Shown here one piece after another: positions 55,058-64,000 of a stretch of 64,000 nt of DNA. The stretch is taken from NCBI GenBank assembly GCA_963811825.1, contig CAWESS010000019.1, positions 186,001 to 250,000 on the forward strand. The letters are read 5' to 3'. Position 1 is the stretch's first letter. The number at the start of each line of letters is the position of its first letter. A program made the translations under genes and the position numbers. Source of the stretch: Fodinibacter sp963811825. Its GTDB lineage: Bacteria; Actinomycetota; Actinomycetes; Actinomycetales; Dermatophilaceae. The notes beneath the pieces are model-generated. The model saw only the letters and a list, made by a program, of their open reading frames with translations. It was not told the DNA's origin and searched no databases.

Positions 55058-58000
55058 GCGCGCCCGCCACCACCGAGCGTCCTGTCACCCCCGAGTCCGA
55101 GGCGACCCAGAGGTGGAGAGCGCGGCTCGACCGCGTGGTGCCGACCGCCTTCCTCGTCGCGCTGGCCTTCGTCCAGCGACCGGGCTGGACAGCCGCTGAC
55201 ACCAAGCTGGACCTCGTCATCGATCCCGGGGGTTTCCTCGGTCGGGCCCTGAACCTCTGGGACCCGCTCGCCGCAGGCGGCCAGCTGCAGAACCAGGCCT
55301 ACGGCTACCTCTTCCCCATGGGGCCGTTCTTCTGGCTCGGTGACGTCCTCGGATTCTCGCCGTGGGTCGTCCAGCGGCTCTGGTGGGCGCTCATCCTCGT
55401 GCTCGCCTACCACGGCACCTTGCGGGTGCTCGAGCGGCTGGGCATCGGCACCGGCTGGTCGAGGATCATCGCCGCCTTCAGCTACGCGCTGGCGCCTCGG
55501 ATGCTCATGGGACTGGGTGCGATCAGCTCCGAGATCTGGCCGATGGCCATCGCGCCGTGGATCCTCCTGCCGCTGCTCGCCGTCGCCCCCGGCGGGGAGC
55601 GCCCCGCGGCCCTCCGCTCGGGCGCGGTGATCCTGCTGCTCGGGGCGGTCAACGCCGTGGCGTCGCTCGCGACGCTGATCCTGCCGCTGTGGTGGATCCT
55701 CACCCGGACCTCCGCCGTGCGGCTGCGCCTGCTCGCCTGGTGGTCGGTCGCCGTCGTCATGGCCACCGCCTGGTGGATCGGGCCACTCGTGCTCCTCGGG
55801 CGGTACAGCCCCCCCTTCCTCGACTGGATCGAGGATGCCCGCGTCACGACGGCGGTGGCGAGCGTCACCGAGGCGTTGCGCGGGACCACCCAGTGGATCG
55901 CGACGATCGGTGGTGAGGACAACGCGGTGTGGCCGGCCGGGTGGGTCATCCTGTCGTCCCGGAACGTGATCCTCTTCGGCCTCGTCATCGTCCTCGCGGG
56001 CCTCACCGGGCTGGCGCTGGCCCGTGGTCCCTGGACGGGGTTTGCGCGTGGTGGTCTGCTCATCGGGCTCCTGCTGGTCACCTTCGGCCACGGTGCGGGC
56101 GTCGCCGGGCCCTGGTCCGGAGCACAGGCAGACCTCCTCGACGGCGTGCTGGCCCCGTTCCGCAACACCCACAAGTTCGAGCCGGTGCTCCGCCTACCCC
56201 TCGCCCTCGGCATCGCCCATGGGCTACCCCTGGCCGCAAGGTGGCTGCGCCGGGTCGGCGCTCCCTGGCCGCAGCTCGCATCGGCGCTGGTCGTCCTCGC
56301 GATCATCGGGCAGACCGCGGTCCCGGCCTTCGTGGGGGTCATCCAGCGCGGCCCGTTCCTGGCGGTGCCAACCGCCTGGCAGGACGCGGCGCAGTGGCTG
56401 GGGGAGCACCCCGACGCCGGCCGCACCCTCATCCTCCCCGGCGGCAACGCACCCGCCCGGTTGTGGGGTGAACCCAAGGACGAGCCCATCCAGCCCTACG
56501 TCACCCAGCCCTGGATCGTGCGCGACGGGGTACCGCTCGGTTCGGCAGGGGCCACCCGTCTGCTCAACGAGGTCGAGGCCAGGGTCGCGCAGGGGCACGG
56601 GGGCCCCGAGCTGCTCGCGCTGCTCGAGACGCTCGGCGTCACCCGCGTGGTGCTCGTGGCGGACCACCAACGTCCTCGGGTGAGGACGACGCCGCCTGTG
56701 GTGGTACGCGCTGCGCTGACCTCCAGTGGTGCCCAGTCGGTGGCGAGCTTCGGGGCAGTGGTGGGTGGCTCGCCGGACATCAGGGTGGTCTCGGACTGGG
56801 GGCTGGACCGACCCCTGCGTGAGCTCGAGATCCTCGAGGTCCCCACGGAGGCCTCGATCGCACCGACCACCCGCTACCCGGTCGACGCCGCCGTGCCCTT
56901 CGCAGGCGGCCCCGAAGGCTTCGGCGCGCGCCCGGGGACGGCGCCCGGGCTGTTCACCGTCGGAGACGGACGCTGCGGTTCGCGGTGGGGCGGCCGCTCG
57001 TCACCACGGACACCCTGCAACGACGTCAGGCCAGCTTTGCCACGGCCACCGACCTCTACGGCCCGCTCCTCGCGGCCGACGAGCAGTACCCGTCCCCCCG
57101 CGCCGTCCACGACTACTGGCCCGCACCCCTGACCGAGGGAACCCCCGACCTCACCGACCACCAGAGCGTGCGGGTGGACGACGGAACCGCCCGCGCCACG
57201 GCATCCTCCACGCTCGCCGAGCCCGCGCTCGGTCAGGGACGAGAGCTCGACAGCGACGCCTGGCGGGCCGTCGACGCCAGCGGAGAGACGGGGTGGCGCT
57301 CCTCGGGGTACGACCCGCTTGGCCAGTGGGTCCAGATCGACTGGGCAACGCCGACGGACCTGCCCCCGAGCGTGGTGGTGACCCTCGACACCGAGGTCGG
57401 CGCGAACGTCGCCGCGTTCTCGGTCACGACGGACACCGGCGCGGAGCGCACCCCGGTGACCAGCCCGGAGTTCGCCGGCGATGTCGACCCCGCGAGGTAC
57501 CAGGTGGCGGTGGACGTTCCACCGGGAGCGACGACGTCGTTCCGGCTCACCGTCGAGGCCGTGCGCGACGCCCGGCCGACGGTGCGGGTGCTCGACATCG
57601 GCGCGGGGACGCTGCCTCGGGTTCAGCCCTGGGTGCGGCTGCCGCTGACGGACCAGACCCCCTCGGTGGTCGTGCTCCGGGCCAGCCCGGACGAGCGGTC
57701 GGCCTGCTACCCGATGGAGAGCGGTGTCCTCGCCTGCTCACCCGACCGGGCACGGGTCGGAGAGGAGAGCAACGGCATCCGGCGCGAGCTCACCCTGGAC
57801 CAGCCACGGTCCTTCACGGTGACCGGCACCGTGGTTGCCGCCGGTGAAGGTGCCGACGCACTGCTGCGCCGTCTCGACGGCGTGCGGGCGGCAGGGTCGA
57901 GCCGTTGGCTGGCCGAGGCCGGGGTCTCGGCCGAGCTGACCGTCGACGGCGACCCCAGAACCTACTGGGCTGCCGACCCGGACGACGAGGAGCCCCGGCT

Positions 58001-59239
58001 CACGCTGAGCTGGCCGACACCACGCCTGGTCGAGGGGCTGCGTTTCGACATCGACCCGGATGCCGCCGGCCGGCGGCCCACCACGGTCGAGGTGACCGTC
58101 GGGGGGGACCACGGTGCGCCGCACCCTGAGCCGGGAGGGAGTGATCTCGCTCCCGTCCCGTCAGGCCACGGGGCTGAGCATCACCGTGGTGGAGGCGACC
58201 GAGCAGGAGAGCCTCACGACGTCGGGGGCGAAGGCGATGCCGGTCGTCATCGGCGACGTGGCGCTCATCGGTGATGCCTGGCCTGGTGGCTTCCCGGGTG
58301 ACCCGGTCGTCGAGCTGCCGTGCGGTTTCGGGCCCACGGTGCAGGTGGGTGGTCAGACGCTGGAGACGAGCGTGAGCACCACGCGCAGTCGCCTCCTCAC
58401 CCGTCAGGACGCGACACTCACGGCGTGCGGAGGTCCCGTCGTCGTGTCCCCGGGAAGGGTCCGGATCCAGGCCCTGTCGTCCGGTGAGTTCTCGGTGCGG
58501 TCCCTCGTTCTCGATGCGCGGTACGTGACCGACCCCGAGGGCGGCCCGGCGCCGGACCCGGTCACCACGACGACGTGGGGCGCGACGTCGCGCGCCGTGG
58601 ACCTGGGGTCCGCGAGCGAGCGTGACACGGTGCTCGTGGTGCGCGAGAACGCCAACGACGGGTGGGTCGCGACGGCAGGGGGCGCCACCCTGCGACCCGT
58701 CATGGTGGACGGCTGGGCGCAGGGCTGGGTCGTGCCGGCGGGCACCGAGGGCCTCGTCGAGCTGCGCTTTGCTCCTCAGCGGGTCTTCCTCGTCTCCTTG
58801 GCGCTCGGCGCGGCGCTGGCAGTGCTGCTCGTCCTTCTCGTCCTGCGGGGGCAGAGTCCCCTCACCAGGGCCGTCTCGCCGGAGGTCAGCGCACCGCGGG
58901 CGGGCCGCAGCGCTCGCCGTGGCCGCTCTGGTCGTGATCGGTGGAGCTGCAGGGGCGGTCGCAGCAGGCTTGGCACTCCTGGTGCGGCGACTCGGGAGGT
59001 GGCGCCCGTCGGTCGTGGTGGCGGTGGCCGGGTGCGCCGCCCTGATGTGGGTCGGCTGGGCACTGGTGCGGCCGTGGCCCTCAGCGGACGCCTCCAACCG
59101 CGACGTCTGGTCCGGCGCGCTCGCGCTGTTCCTCGTGGCGGTGGCCACGACGTGTGGGCACAGACGCGAGCAGGTCAGCGGGTGGAGGTGCGTCGGCGGG
59201 CGATGGTCTGGATCGGCGACTCGAGCAGGTGCCAGCTGA
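55054..59239 (+). CDS. AftD-like alpha-(1->3)-arabinofuranosyltransferase, three frameshifts
   Basis: Corrected length is about 1394 residues, close to mycobacterial AftD. The N-terminal GT-C membrane domain (about 600 residues, around a dozen helices) starts VPTAFLVALAFVQRPGWTAA, then DTKLDLVIDPGGFLGRALNL and LQNQAYGYLFPMGPFFWLGD, the hallmark of the DUF3367/AftD family. The second half carries carbohydrate-binding-like modules (WRAVDASGETGWRSSGYDPL and DGDPRTYWAADPDDEEPRLT) and ends with two helices. Frame changes lie near 56969 (one base missing), in the G run 58101-58107 (one extra) and near 58898-58904 (one extra). In mycobacteria AftD adds arabinose from decaprenyl-phosphate arabinose to arabinan; the acceptor here is unknown. 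Confidence 0.85.
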
Positions 59240-60347
59240 GGGCGGACACGATGATCGAGGCGACGAGGGTCAGCCCGACGGTGATCCAGAACCCGTACTC
59301 GAAGACGTCGAGCCCGAGGGCCGCACGGACGGCGAACATGATCGGCAGGTGCCAGAGGAAGAGTCCGTAGCTGATCGTGCCGAGGTAGGTGAGCGGGGCC
59401 GAGGAGAGCACCCGTGAGACGACGGTGCGCGCACCCAGCACCGAGGGGGCGATGACCAGCCCGGCGACGAGGGCGTAGCCGATGTGCTTGACCGAGGCCT
59501 GCGCCGGAGTGGGCGGCGTGAGGTCGTACGGGCCGGCACTGCGGGTGGTGAGGACCCAGAACACGCAGGCAGCAAGGGCATAGAGGTGCCAGGGGGCCGA
59601 GCGGACGACTGCGGCCACCGGGCGGCGCAGCACCTCGTCCGTGCTGACCAGCGCGAGCAGCATGCCGACGACGAACCAGTCACCGACCGCGGGCAGGGTT
59701 CGGATCCACGAGAACCCCTCGGGGAGCGCGCCGAGCCCGTCGAGCAGCCGGAAGCACCACGTGAGGGCGACCAGGCCCGCCAGCACGGCGAGGTGCCCGC
59801 GTCGACCTCCGCGGGCTGCGACGCGGGCGGCCACCAGACGGCGACGAGGGGCAGGGCGACGTAGAACATGACCTCGGTGGACAGGCTCCACAACTGGGCG
59901 AGCCCGGGCAGGTCCCACTCGAGCTTCATGCTCTGCAGCTGCAGGAGGTTCGCGACCCAGACCTCGGTGCCGGCCGTCCGGGACTCGGGAACGAGCACGA
60001 GCGTGCCGAGCAGGACTGCCAACCAGGCCGGGACGAGCCGGGCGAAGCGCCGGATGGCGTAGGACCGGGTGTTGACCGCGCGGTGCGTCGTCGATGACGT
60101 GCCGGGCGTGCGGCAGGTAGAGCAGGAAGCCGCTGAGGACGAAGAAGATCGCGACCCCGATGTCCATCCGGGCGAGGAAGCCGGGCAGGGTCGCGCGCCC
60201 GGTCGAGCCGGAGAGGAAGCCCGCGTGGGTCAGCAGCACCGCCAGGGCAGCGAGGGCACGCAGCCCCTCGAGCTCGACCAGGTGGTGTGCGCGCGGACGG
60301 ACCCGGGTCGTCGTCGCGACGGGGGGAGACGTGGGAGTCGCGGTCAT
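59175..60347 (-). CDS. Acyltransferase 3 family membrane protein, two compensating frame changes
   Basis: About 390 residues and ten helices, starting after a short polar tail with LEGLRALAALAVLLTHAGFL, which carries the conserved His of acyltransferase 3 (OafA-like) enzymes. LWSLSTEVMFYVALPLVAVW and ISYGLFLWHLPIMF complete the family pattern. The frame changes near 60082-60083 (one extra base) and returns near 59825-59827 (one base missing), so the start and end are in the same frame. It probably O-acylates an envelope glycan or lipid. Its 3' end overlaps the AftD-like gene tail to tail by 65 nt. I recall a membrane acyltransferase (Rv0228) next to DUF3068 in M. tuberculosis. Confidence 0.82.
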   Translation of the reverse strand: MTATPTSPPVATTTRVRPRAHHLVELEGLRALAALAVLLTHAGFLSGSTGRATLPGFLARMDIGVAIFFVLSGFLLYLPHARHVIDDAPRGQHPVLRHPALRPARPGLVGSPARHARARSRVPDGRHRGLGREPPAAAEHEARVGPARARPVVEPVHRGHVLRRPAPRRRLVAARVAARGGRRGHLAVLAGLVALTWCFRLLDGLGALPEGFSWIRTLPAVGDWFVVGMLLALVSTDEVLRRPVAAVVRSAPWHLYALAACVFWVLTTRSAGPYDLTPPTPAQASVKHIGYALVAGLVIAPSVLGARTVVSRVLSSAPLTYLGTISYGLFLWHLPIMFAVRAALGLDVFEYGFWITVGLTLVASIIVSALSWHLLESPIQTIARRRTSTR

Positions 60348-62245
60348 GGGAGCGGCCCCACGGTGTCGACCTGGGCCGAGGTCACGCACACGCCGTCGGT
60401 GTTGGGCGTCTCGACCTCGACGGTGATGCTGCGCACGGCGCGTCTCGTTCGGCACCGGGGCGATGATGCGGTGCGGACCTCTCAGGAGCTCGGGAGGGTC
60501 CACGACGAGAGGTCCCGACACGTTGCCGTCCCGGTCGGTGACCCGCAGGTTCAGCCGCTCTGCGTCGCCGATGAGGACGCCGACCACGACGACCGATCCC
60601 CGGAAGTAGGGCGCGTCGTCGACGAGGGGGATGGTGACGGTGCGGACACCCGCAGGCAGCACCTGGCCACAGAAGCCCTCGGGCAGGTCAGCCCCTGAGA
60701 CGCCGCCCGAGCTCGGCAGCCACGAGCGAGCCGGTCGGGCCGACGACGTACGGCTCTGCGGACAGCTCTGCCGAGAGAGCATCGGGGTTGAGCAGCTCGA
60801 TGAGCGGCCCCGTGGTGAAGCCGGGGTCGACCCAGCCGGGGATGATCTCCGCGGGGACGGGAGCCGGCAGCACCTGGCCGGTCGTCGCCCGCACCTCGGT
60901 GCGGAGGTTGGCGAGATAGGCGGGAACGACGGAGGTGTGCCAGAGCATCCCGAAGCCGACCCACGTGATCGTGCACAGCACCACGCACGTGCGCGGCCAG
61001 CGCGCCGAGTCCGACCGTCCATCGGGTCACGGGCTTCTCGGTCGCCCGGGCCTGCCGCCGACGCTCCAGCACGGTGCCGACGAGGGCCGCCAGCGCGAGG
61101 GCCACTGCTGCACTGACGTCGGGCAGAAGCCGGAGGTCGTCTGCGGCGGTGATGTCCTCGACCTGGGCGAGGCGGAACACGTAGATCATGCCGAGCACCG
61201 GCACCGCGTAGGCCGCGGCGACGAGGGCGACCGGCCCGGCGGCACGCAGGCTGCCCCTGGTGCGCGCCGCGACGATGAGCCCGATCACGAACAGCGTCGC
61301 TGCAGCCGCAACCAACCACGTCGGGGTGGCGGCGAACGAGTAGGCGCCGTTCGCCGATCGCCACACGACGGGGCCACCGAGATACGAAGGGAGAAGATCG
61401 ACCAGGGCCCATCGCCCGATCTTGGTGGCGGCGTCGGACAGGCTGGGTCGCGAGCCCTCGGCCTTGTCGAAGTCGCCGCCGAGGTACACGAGCAGGAACA
61501 GGACGTTGACGACGACGAAGGGGCCGAGGCGCGAGGCGGAACGCGCCCACCAGCGCGCCGAGCGCCATCGCACCCCGTCAGCGACGACGATCAGTGCGAG
61601 GACGACGAAGGGCACGGCCAGCGCCCGCTCGGAGAAGGTCAGCGCGATCACGTGGAGCCCGACGGCCCCGGCCAACGGCTGCCAGCGACCGCTGCGCAGG
61701 TGGTCCAGCACGAGGCTCGCGAGCAGCAGGAGCAGCCCGAGGGGCAGCATCACCGTGATCGCCTGCCGGAACCACGCGTAGGTGGGGATCACGGATGCCG
61801 CGAACAGCACCCACGCGATGGCGAGACCGCGCGCGACGGGGTGCGCGATGATCCGGCTGACGAGCCGGGTCGTGGCGTACCCCAGCAGCAGCGCGATGAG
61901 GGCGGTGATCACCACGGCCGGCCAGTGCTCGAGCGGGGCGTACCTGGCCATGAACCAGTCGATGGTGCGAGCGCCGGGCGCCAGGTGTGTGCGGTTGCTC
62001 TCGATGACGAAGGGATAGAACGACCGGCCCGCAGCGTAGGCCTGGGCGCGGATGTCATCGATGTACAGGCCGCCACCGGCAGAGAGCCACGTGACGGCCA
62101 CGACGTGGAGGGCCACGACGGTCGCCGGCAGGAGGTGGGGCTTGCGCTTGCGGGCCGCTGGTGCCCGACGGGTCGACGCGAGGGAGTCCGTCGCCACCTC
62201 CGCCAGCTCCACGTCACCACCCACTTCTGCTCGGTCGGACGGCAC
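60344..62245 (-). CDS. Large membrane protein of the envelope cluster, three frameshifts
   Basis: Corrected length is about 632 residues. Roughly twelve helices run from LPATVVALHVVAVTWLSAGG to a final one near residue 420, followed by a soluble C-terminal domain (about 190 residues) that would face outside. The opening SAGGGLYIDDIRAQAYAAGR, with an acidic pair after helix 1, is reminiscent of GT-C glycosyltransferases, but I do not recognise the family. Extra bases lie near 60985-60995, in CCC 60706-60708 (between AELG and GVSGADLPEGFCG) and near 60437-60443. The GTG start at 62245 is uncertain. Its stop overlaps the acyltransferase start (ATGA), so the two probably act together. Confidence 0.6.
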
Positions 62246-62371
62246 ACGACGTCATGCGCAGCCGCGGTCGAGTGTACGGATCCGGGCGTGCTGCGACGCA
62301 GGTCACGGCCATTCGCCGCAGATTGCCCGCGCTGGAGTCCAGAGTTGCATCCGGGCGCGCCTACTCGCTGG

Positions 62372-62377
62372 TAGGCT
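62372..62377 (+). promoter_or_regulatory. -10 box of the DUF3068 gene
   Basis: TAGGCT (62372-62377) stands about 29 nt before the ATG, with the ribosome site ggaagga at 62394-62400. On the minus strand TACACT (62276-62271) may serve the large membrane protein gene; the 161-nt gap therefore holds two divergent promoters. Confidence 0.45.
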
Positions 62378-62406
62378 CCAGCGACTTCACCGTGGAAGGA
62401 ACAACT

Positions 62407-63438
62407 ATGCGTCGCGCCATCGGCGGCATCCTCGTACTGCTGGGTGCGCTGTTCATCGGCATCGGGCTCCTCGCCAAGCCGTACCTCTTCAACTCGCTCG
62501 CGATCGTGCCGCTCGACCAGGAGTCGACCTCGGTCTCCCAGGGCGTGGACATGGATGTCCTGTACCCGCACGTGGTGGACGGCAAGCCGGTCATCGACAA
62601 GCTCTCCGGGGTCAAGGTCGTCAGCACCCGCGAGGTGCGCGGCATCCCCGGTGTCGTGACGCAGGCCGGGGTCGAGGACACCGACGCGTTCTGGCAGACC
62701 ACCGTGAAGTCCCAGGCGGAGCAGAACGGCGAGCTCGTCGACCTCAGCTACAGCGACACGGGTGTGTCGATCGACCGTCGTACCGGCGAGGCGACCAACT
62801 GCTGCGGCGACTACACCTCGATCGGTGACCTCACCGACCCGACGCTGACCAAGCCGATGACTCACTCAGGACTGGTGTTCAAGTTCCCGTTCGGCGTGCA
62901 GAAGACCACGTACCAGTGGTGGGACGCCGACCTCGAGCAGGCCGTCCCGATCGAGTTCCAGGGTGAGGAGACGATCGAGGGCACCACGGTCTACGTGTTC
63001 AACCAGGTCATCGACCCCACCCCGCTGGCCTCCATCGAGGCACCTCTGAGCCTGTTCGAGGAGGGTGCGGAGGGCAACGTCACCGCCACCGAGGTCTACT
63101 CCAACAACCGGACCCTCTACGTCGAGCCCGTCACGGGCGTCGTCATCGAGGGGCGTGAGCAGATCAACTCCGTCTACGAGGCCGAGGGGTACGCCCCGAT
63201 CGCCAAGACGGTGGGCACGATCGGCTTCGACGACGAGACCGTCGCGAAGAATGCGAAGGACTGGGGCGCCAAGGCCAGCCTGCTCTCGTTCATCGAGAAC
63301 TGGCTGCTGCTCGTGGGCCTCGTCCTCGGCGGCATCCTGATCGCCATCGGGGCGTTCCTGCTCCTGCGGCCCGCGAAGGCGGCCGACGCCCCCGAGGCAT
63401 CGGGCACCCCCCAGGCCAGGGCCGCCCGCCACAGCTGA
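62407..63438 (+). CDS. DUF3068 (PorA-family) membrane protein
   Basis: A 343-residue protein with an N-terminal helix (AIGGILVLLGALFIGIGLLA), a large extracytoplasmic beta-rich domain of about 270 residues, and a C-terminal helix (WLLLVGLVLGGILIAIGAFL). The segments NCCGDYTSIGD, HSGLVFKFPFGVQK and TLYVEPVTGVVIEGREQ are typical of DUF3068. The mycobacterial member Rv0227c lies next to Rv0228 and Rv0226c in my recollection, a similar arrangement. Function is unknown; an envelope-glycan or porin-related role is suggested by neighbours. The gene ends before a strong hairpin. Confidence 0.88.
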   Translation: MRRAIGGILVLLGALFIGIGLLAKPYLFNSLAIVPLDQESTSVSQGVDMDVLYPHVVDGKPVIDKLSGVKVVSTREVRGIPGVVTQAGVEDTDAFWQTTVKSQAEQNGELVDLSYSDTGVSIDRRTGEATNCCGDYTSIGDLTDPTLTKPMTHSGLVFKFPFGVQKTTYQWWDADLEQAVPIEFQGEETIEGTTVYVFNQVIDPTPLASIEAPLSLFEEGAEGNVTATEVYSNNRTLYVEPVTGVVIEGREQINSVYEAEGYAPIAKTVGTIGFDDETVAKNAKDWGAKASLLSFIENWLLLVGLVLGGILIAIGAFLLLRPAKAADAPEASGTPQARAARHS

Positions 63439-63477
63439 TCGATCCGGTCGGGTCACGCACCCCCAGGACACCGATGA

Positions 63478-63509
63478 CGCGGCCACCGCCTTGCGAGGCG
63501 GTGGCCGCG
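63478..63509. terminator. Intrinsic-terminator-like hairpin between convergent genes
   Basis: cgcggccaccgcc (63478-63490) pairs perfectly with ggcggtggccgcg (63497-63509) around a 6-nt loop (ttgcga), a 13-bp GC stem. No U tract follows, which is common in GC-rich Actinobacteria. It could end both DUF3068 and the convergent methyltransferase. Confidence 0.7.
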
Positions 63510-63517
63510 CCGGCGTC

Positions 63518-64000
63518 TCAGTGGGGCCCGGGCTTGTCGGCGACGACGATCAGCGTCCCCGGCAGCAGCGCTCCGCGCAGCGGGCTCCAGCCACCCCACA
63601 CCGACGCGTTGTGCTCGGGCCACTCCGGCTCGACGAGGTCGGTGAGCACGAGCCCCGCCGCCACGACCTGGCGCACGAGGTCGCCCAGGGTGCGGTGGTG
63701 CTCCGCGTACGTCACCATCCCCGCCTCGCGTTCCACGTACGGGGTGCGGTCGAAGTAGGACGCCATCGCCGTGAGACCAGCCTGCCCCGGGTCGTCGAGG
63801 AAGGCCCAGCGCACGGGGTGCGACGTCGAGAACACGAACCGACCCCCGGGACGCAGCACCCGGGCCGCCTCCCTCATCACCGCGCCGCTGTCGGCGACGA
63901 ACGGCACGACGCCGTAGGCCGTGAACACCCGGTCCACGCTGGCATCGGCCAGGGGCACGGCCAGCCCGTCGCACTGGAGGAGGGGGAGGGGGTGGGGCGA
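63518..64000 (-). CDS. Class I methyltransferase, 5' end outside the window
   Basis: The C-terminal part (about 160 residues) of a SAM-dependent methyltransferase; its 5' end is beyond position 64000 on the plus strand. It shows QCDGLAVPLADASVDRVFTA with the motif II-III region, REAARVLRPGGRFVFSTSHP (motif III) and WGGWSPLRGALLPGTLIVVA. It is a UbiE/Menh-like methyltransferase_11 domain. Substrate is unknown. Confidence 0.82.
   Translation of the reverse strand, partial: SPHPLPLLQCDGLAVPLADASVDRVFTAYGVVPFVADSGAVMREAARVLRPGGRFVFSTSHPVRWAFLDDPGQAGLTAMASYFDRTPYVEREAGMVTYAEHHRTLGDLVRQVVAAGLVLTDLVEPEWPEHNASVWGGWSPLRGALLPGTLIVVADKPGPH

Overview
The window is GC-rich (roughly 70-75 % by eye) and carries dense, translationally coupled operons with many GTG starts. 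The gene neighbourhoods are typical of Actinobacteria: priA-def-fmt-rsmB-rpe, hisF...hisI-trpE-trpCBA-lgt-gltBD-pyk, and a PdtaR-type ANTAR regulator close to polA. The gene content and the AftD-like envelope locus fit a Micrococcales member, perhaps Intrasporangiaceae. That placement is an inference and was not tested.

Layout. (1) 1-5601: 3' part of priA, then def, fmt, rsmB, rpe and a Qnr-like pentapeptide-repeat gene. (2) 5697-9091: a HEAT-repeat/GT4 glycosyltransferase coupled to a GT1-type glycosyltransferase. (3) 9081-13718, minus strand: the xanthine dehydrogenase set xdhA-xdhB-xdhC. (4) 13827-18203: a divergent riboflavin operon behind an FMN riboswitch, ribD-ribE-ribBA-ribH and a PnuC-family gene that is probably the riboflavin transporter RibM. 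(5) 18252-23672: hisE, hisG, a PH-domain protein, three minus-strand genes (MFS, FUSC, P-loop kinase) and hisF. (6) 23714-28592: two coupled ABC exporter pairs, a TIGR03085 protein and a Pr6Pr membrane protein. (7) 28597-36583: hisI, trpE, two small membrane proteins, trpC-trpB-trpA, a MauE/DoxX protein, a DsbA-like thioredoxin and lgt. (8) 36713-44240: gltB, gltD and pyk. (9) 44295-49792: tRNA-Leu(CAA), pdtaR, DUF554, GNAT, a hotdog thioesterase and polA. (10) 49820-63438: an envelope glycan locus with a flippase-like protein, a GT-C-like membrane protein, DUF2613, GT4, a methyltransferase, an AftD-like arabinofuranosyltransferase, an acyltransferase, a large membrane protein and DUF3068. (11) The right edge cuts a minus-strand methyltransferase.

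Two patterns cut across the window. First, about 24 single-base frame changes break 16 otherwise well-conserved genes, including priA, rsmB, ribD, ribBA, trpE, hisI and lgt. Nearly all are one extra base in a short G or C run, so I read them as sequence or assembly errors and annotate each gene as one CDS. Second, many transcription units have a TANNNT -10 box 6-8 nt before the start codon, the signature of leaderless mRNAs.

The most interesting block is the envelope locus. It gathers the same family set (methyltransferase, GT4, DUF3068, acyltransferase, AftD, DUF2613) that I recall from Mycobacterium tuberculosis Rv0224c-Rv0228 and Rv0236c/Rv0236A. The second is the tRNA-Leu/pdtaR junction, where the regulator's start codon lies one base after the tRNA.
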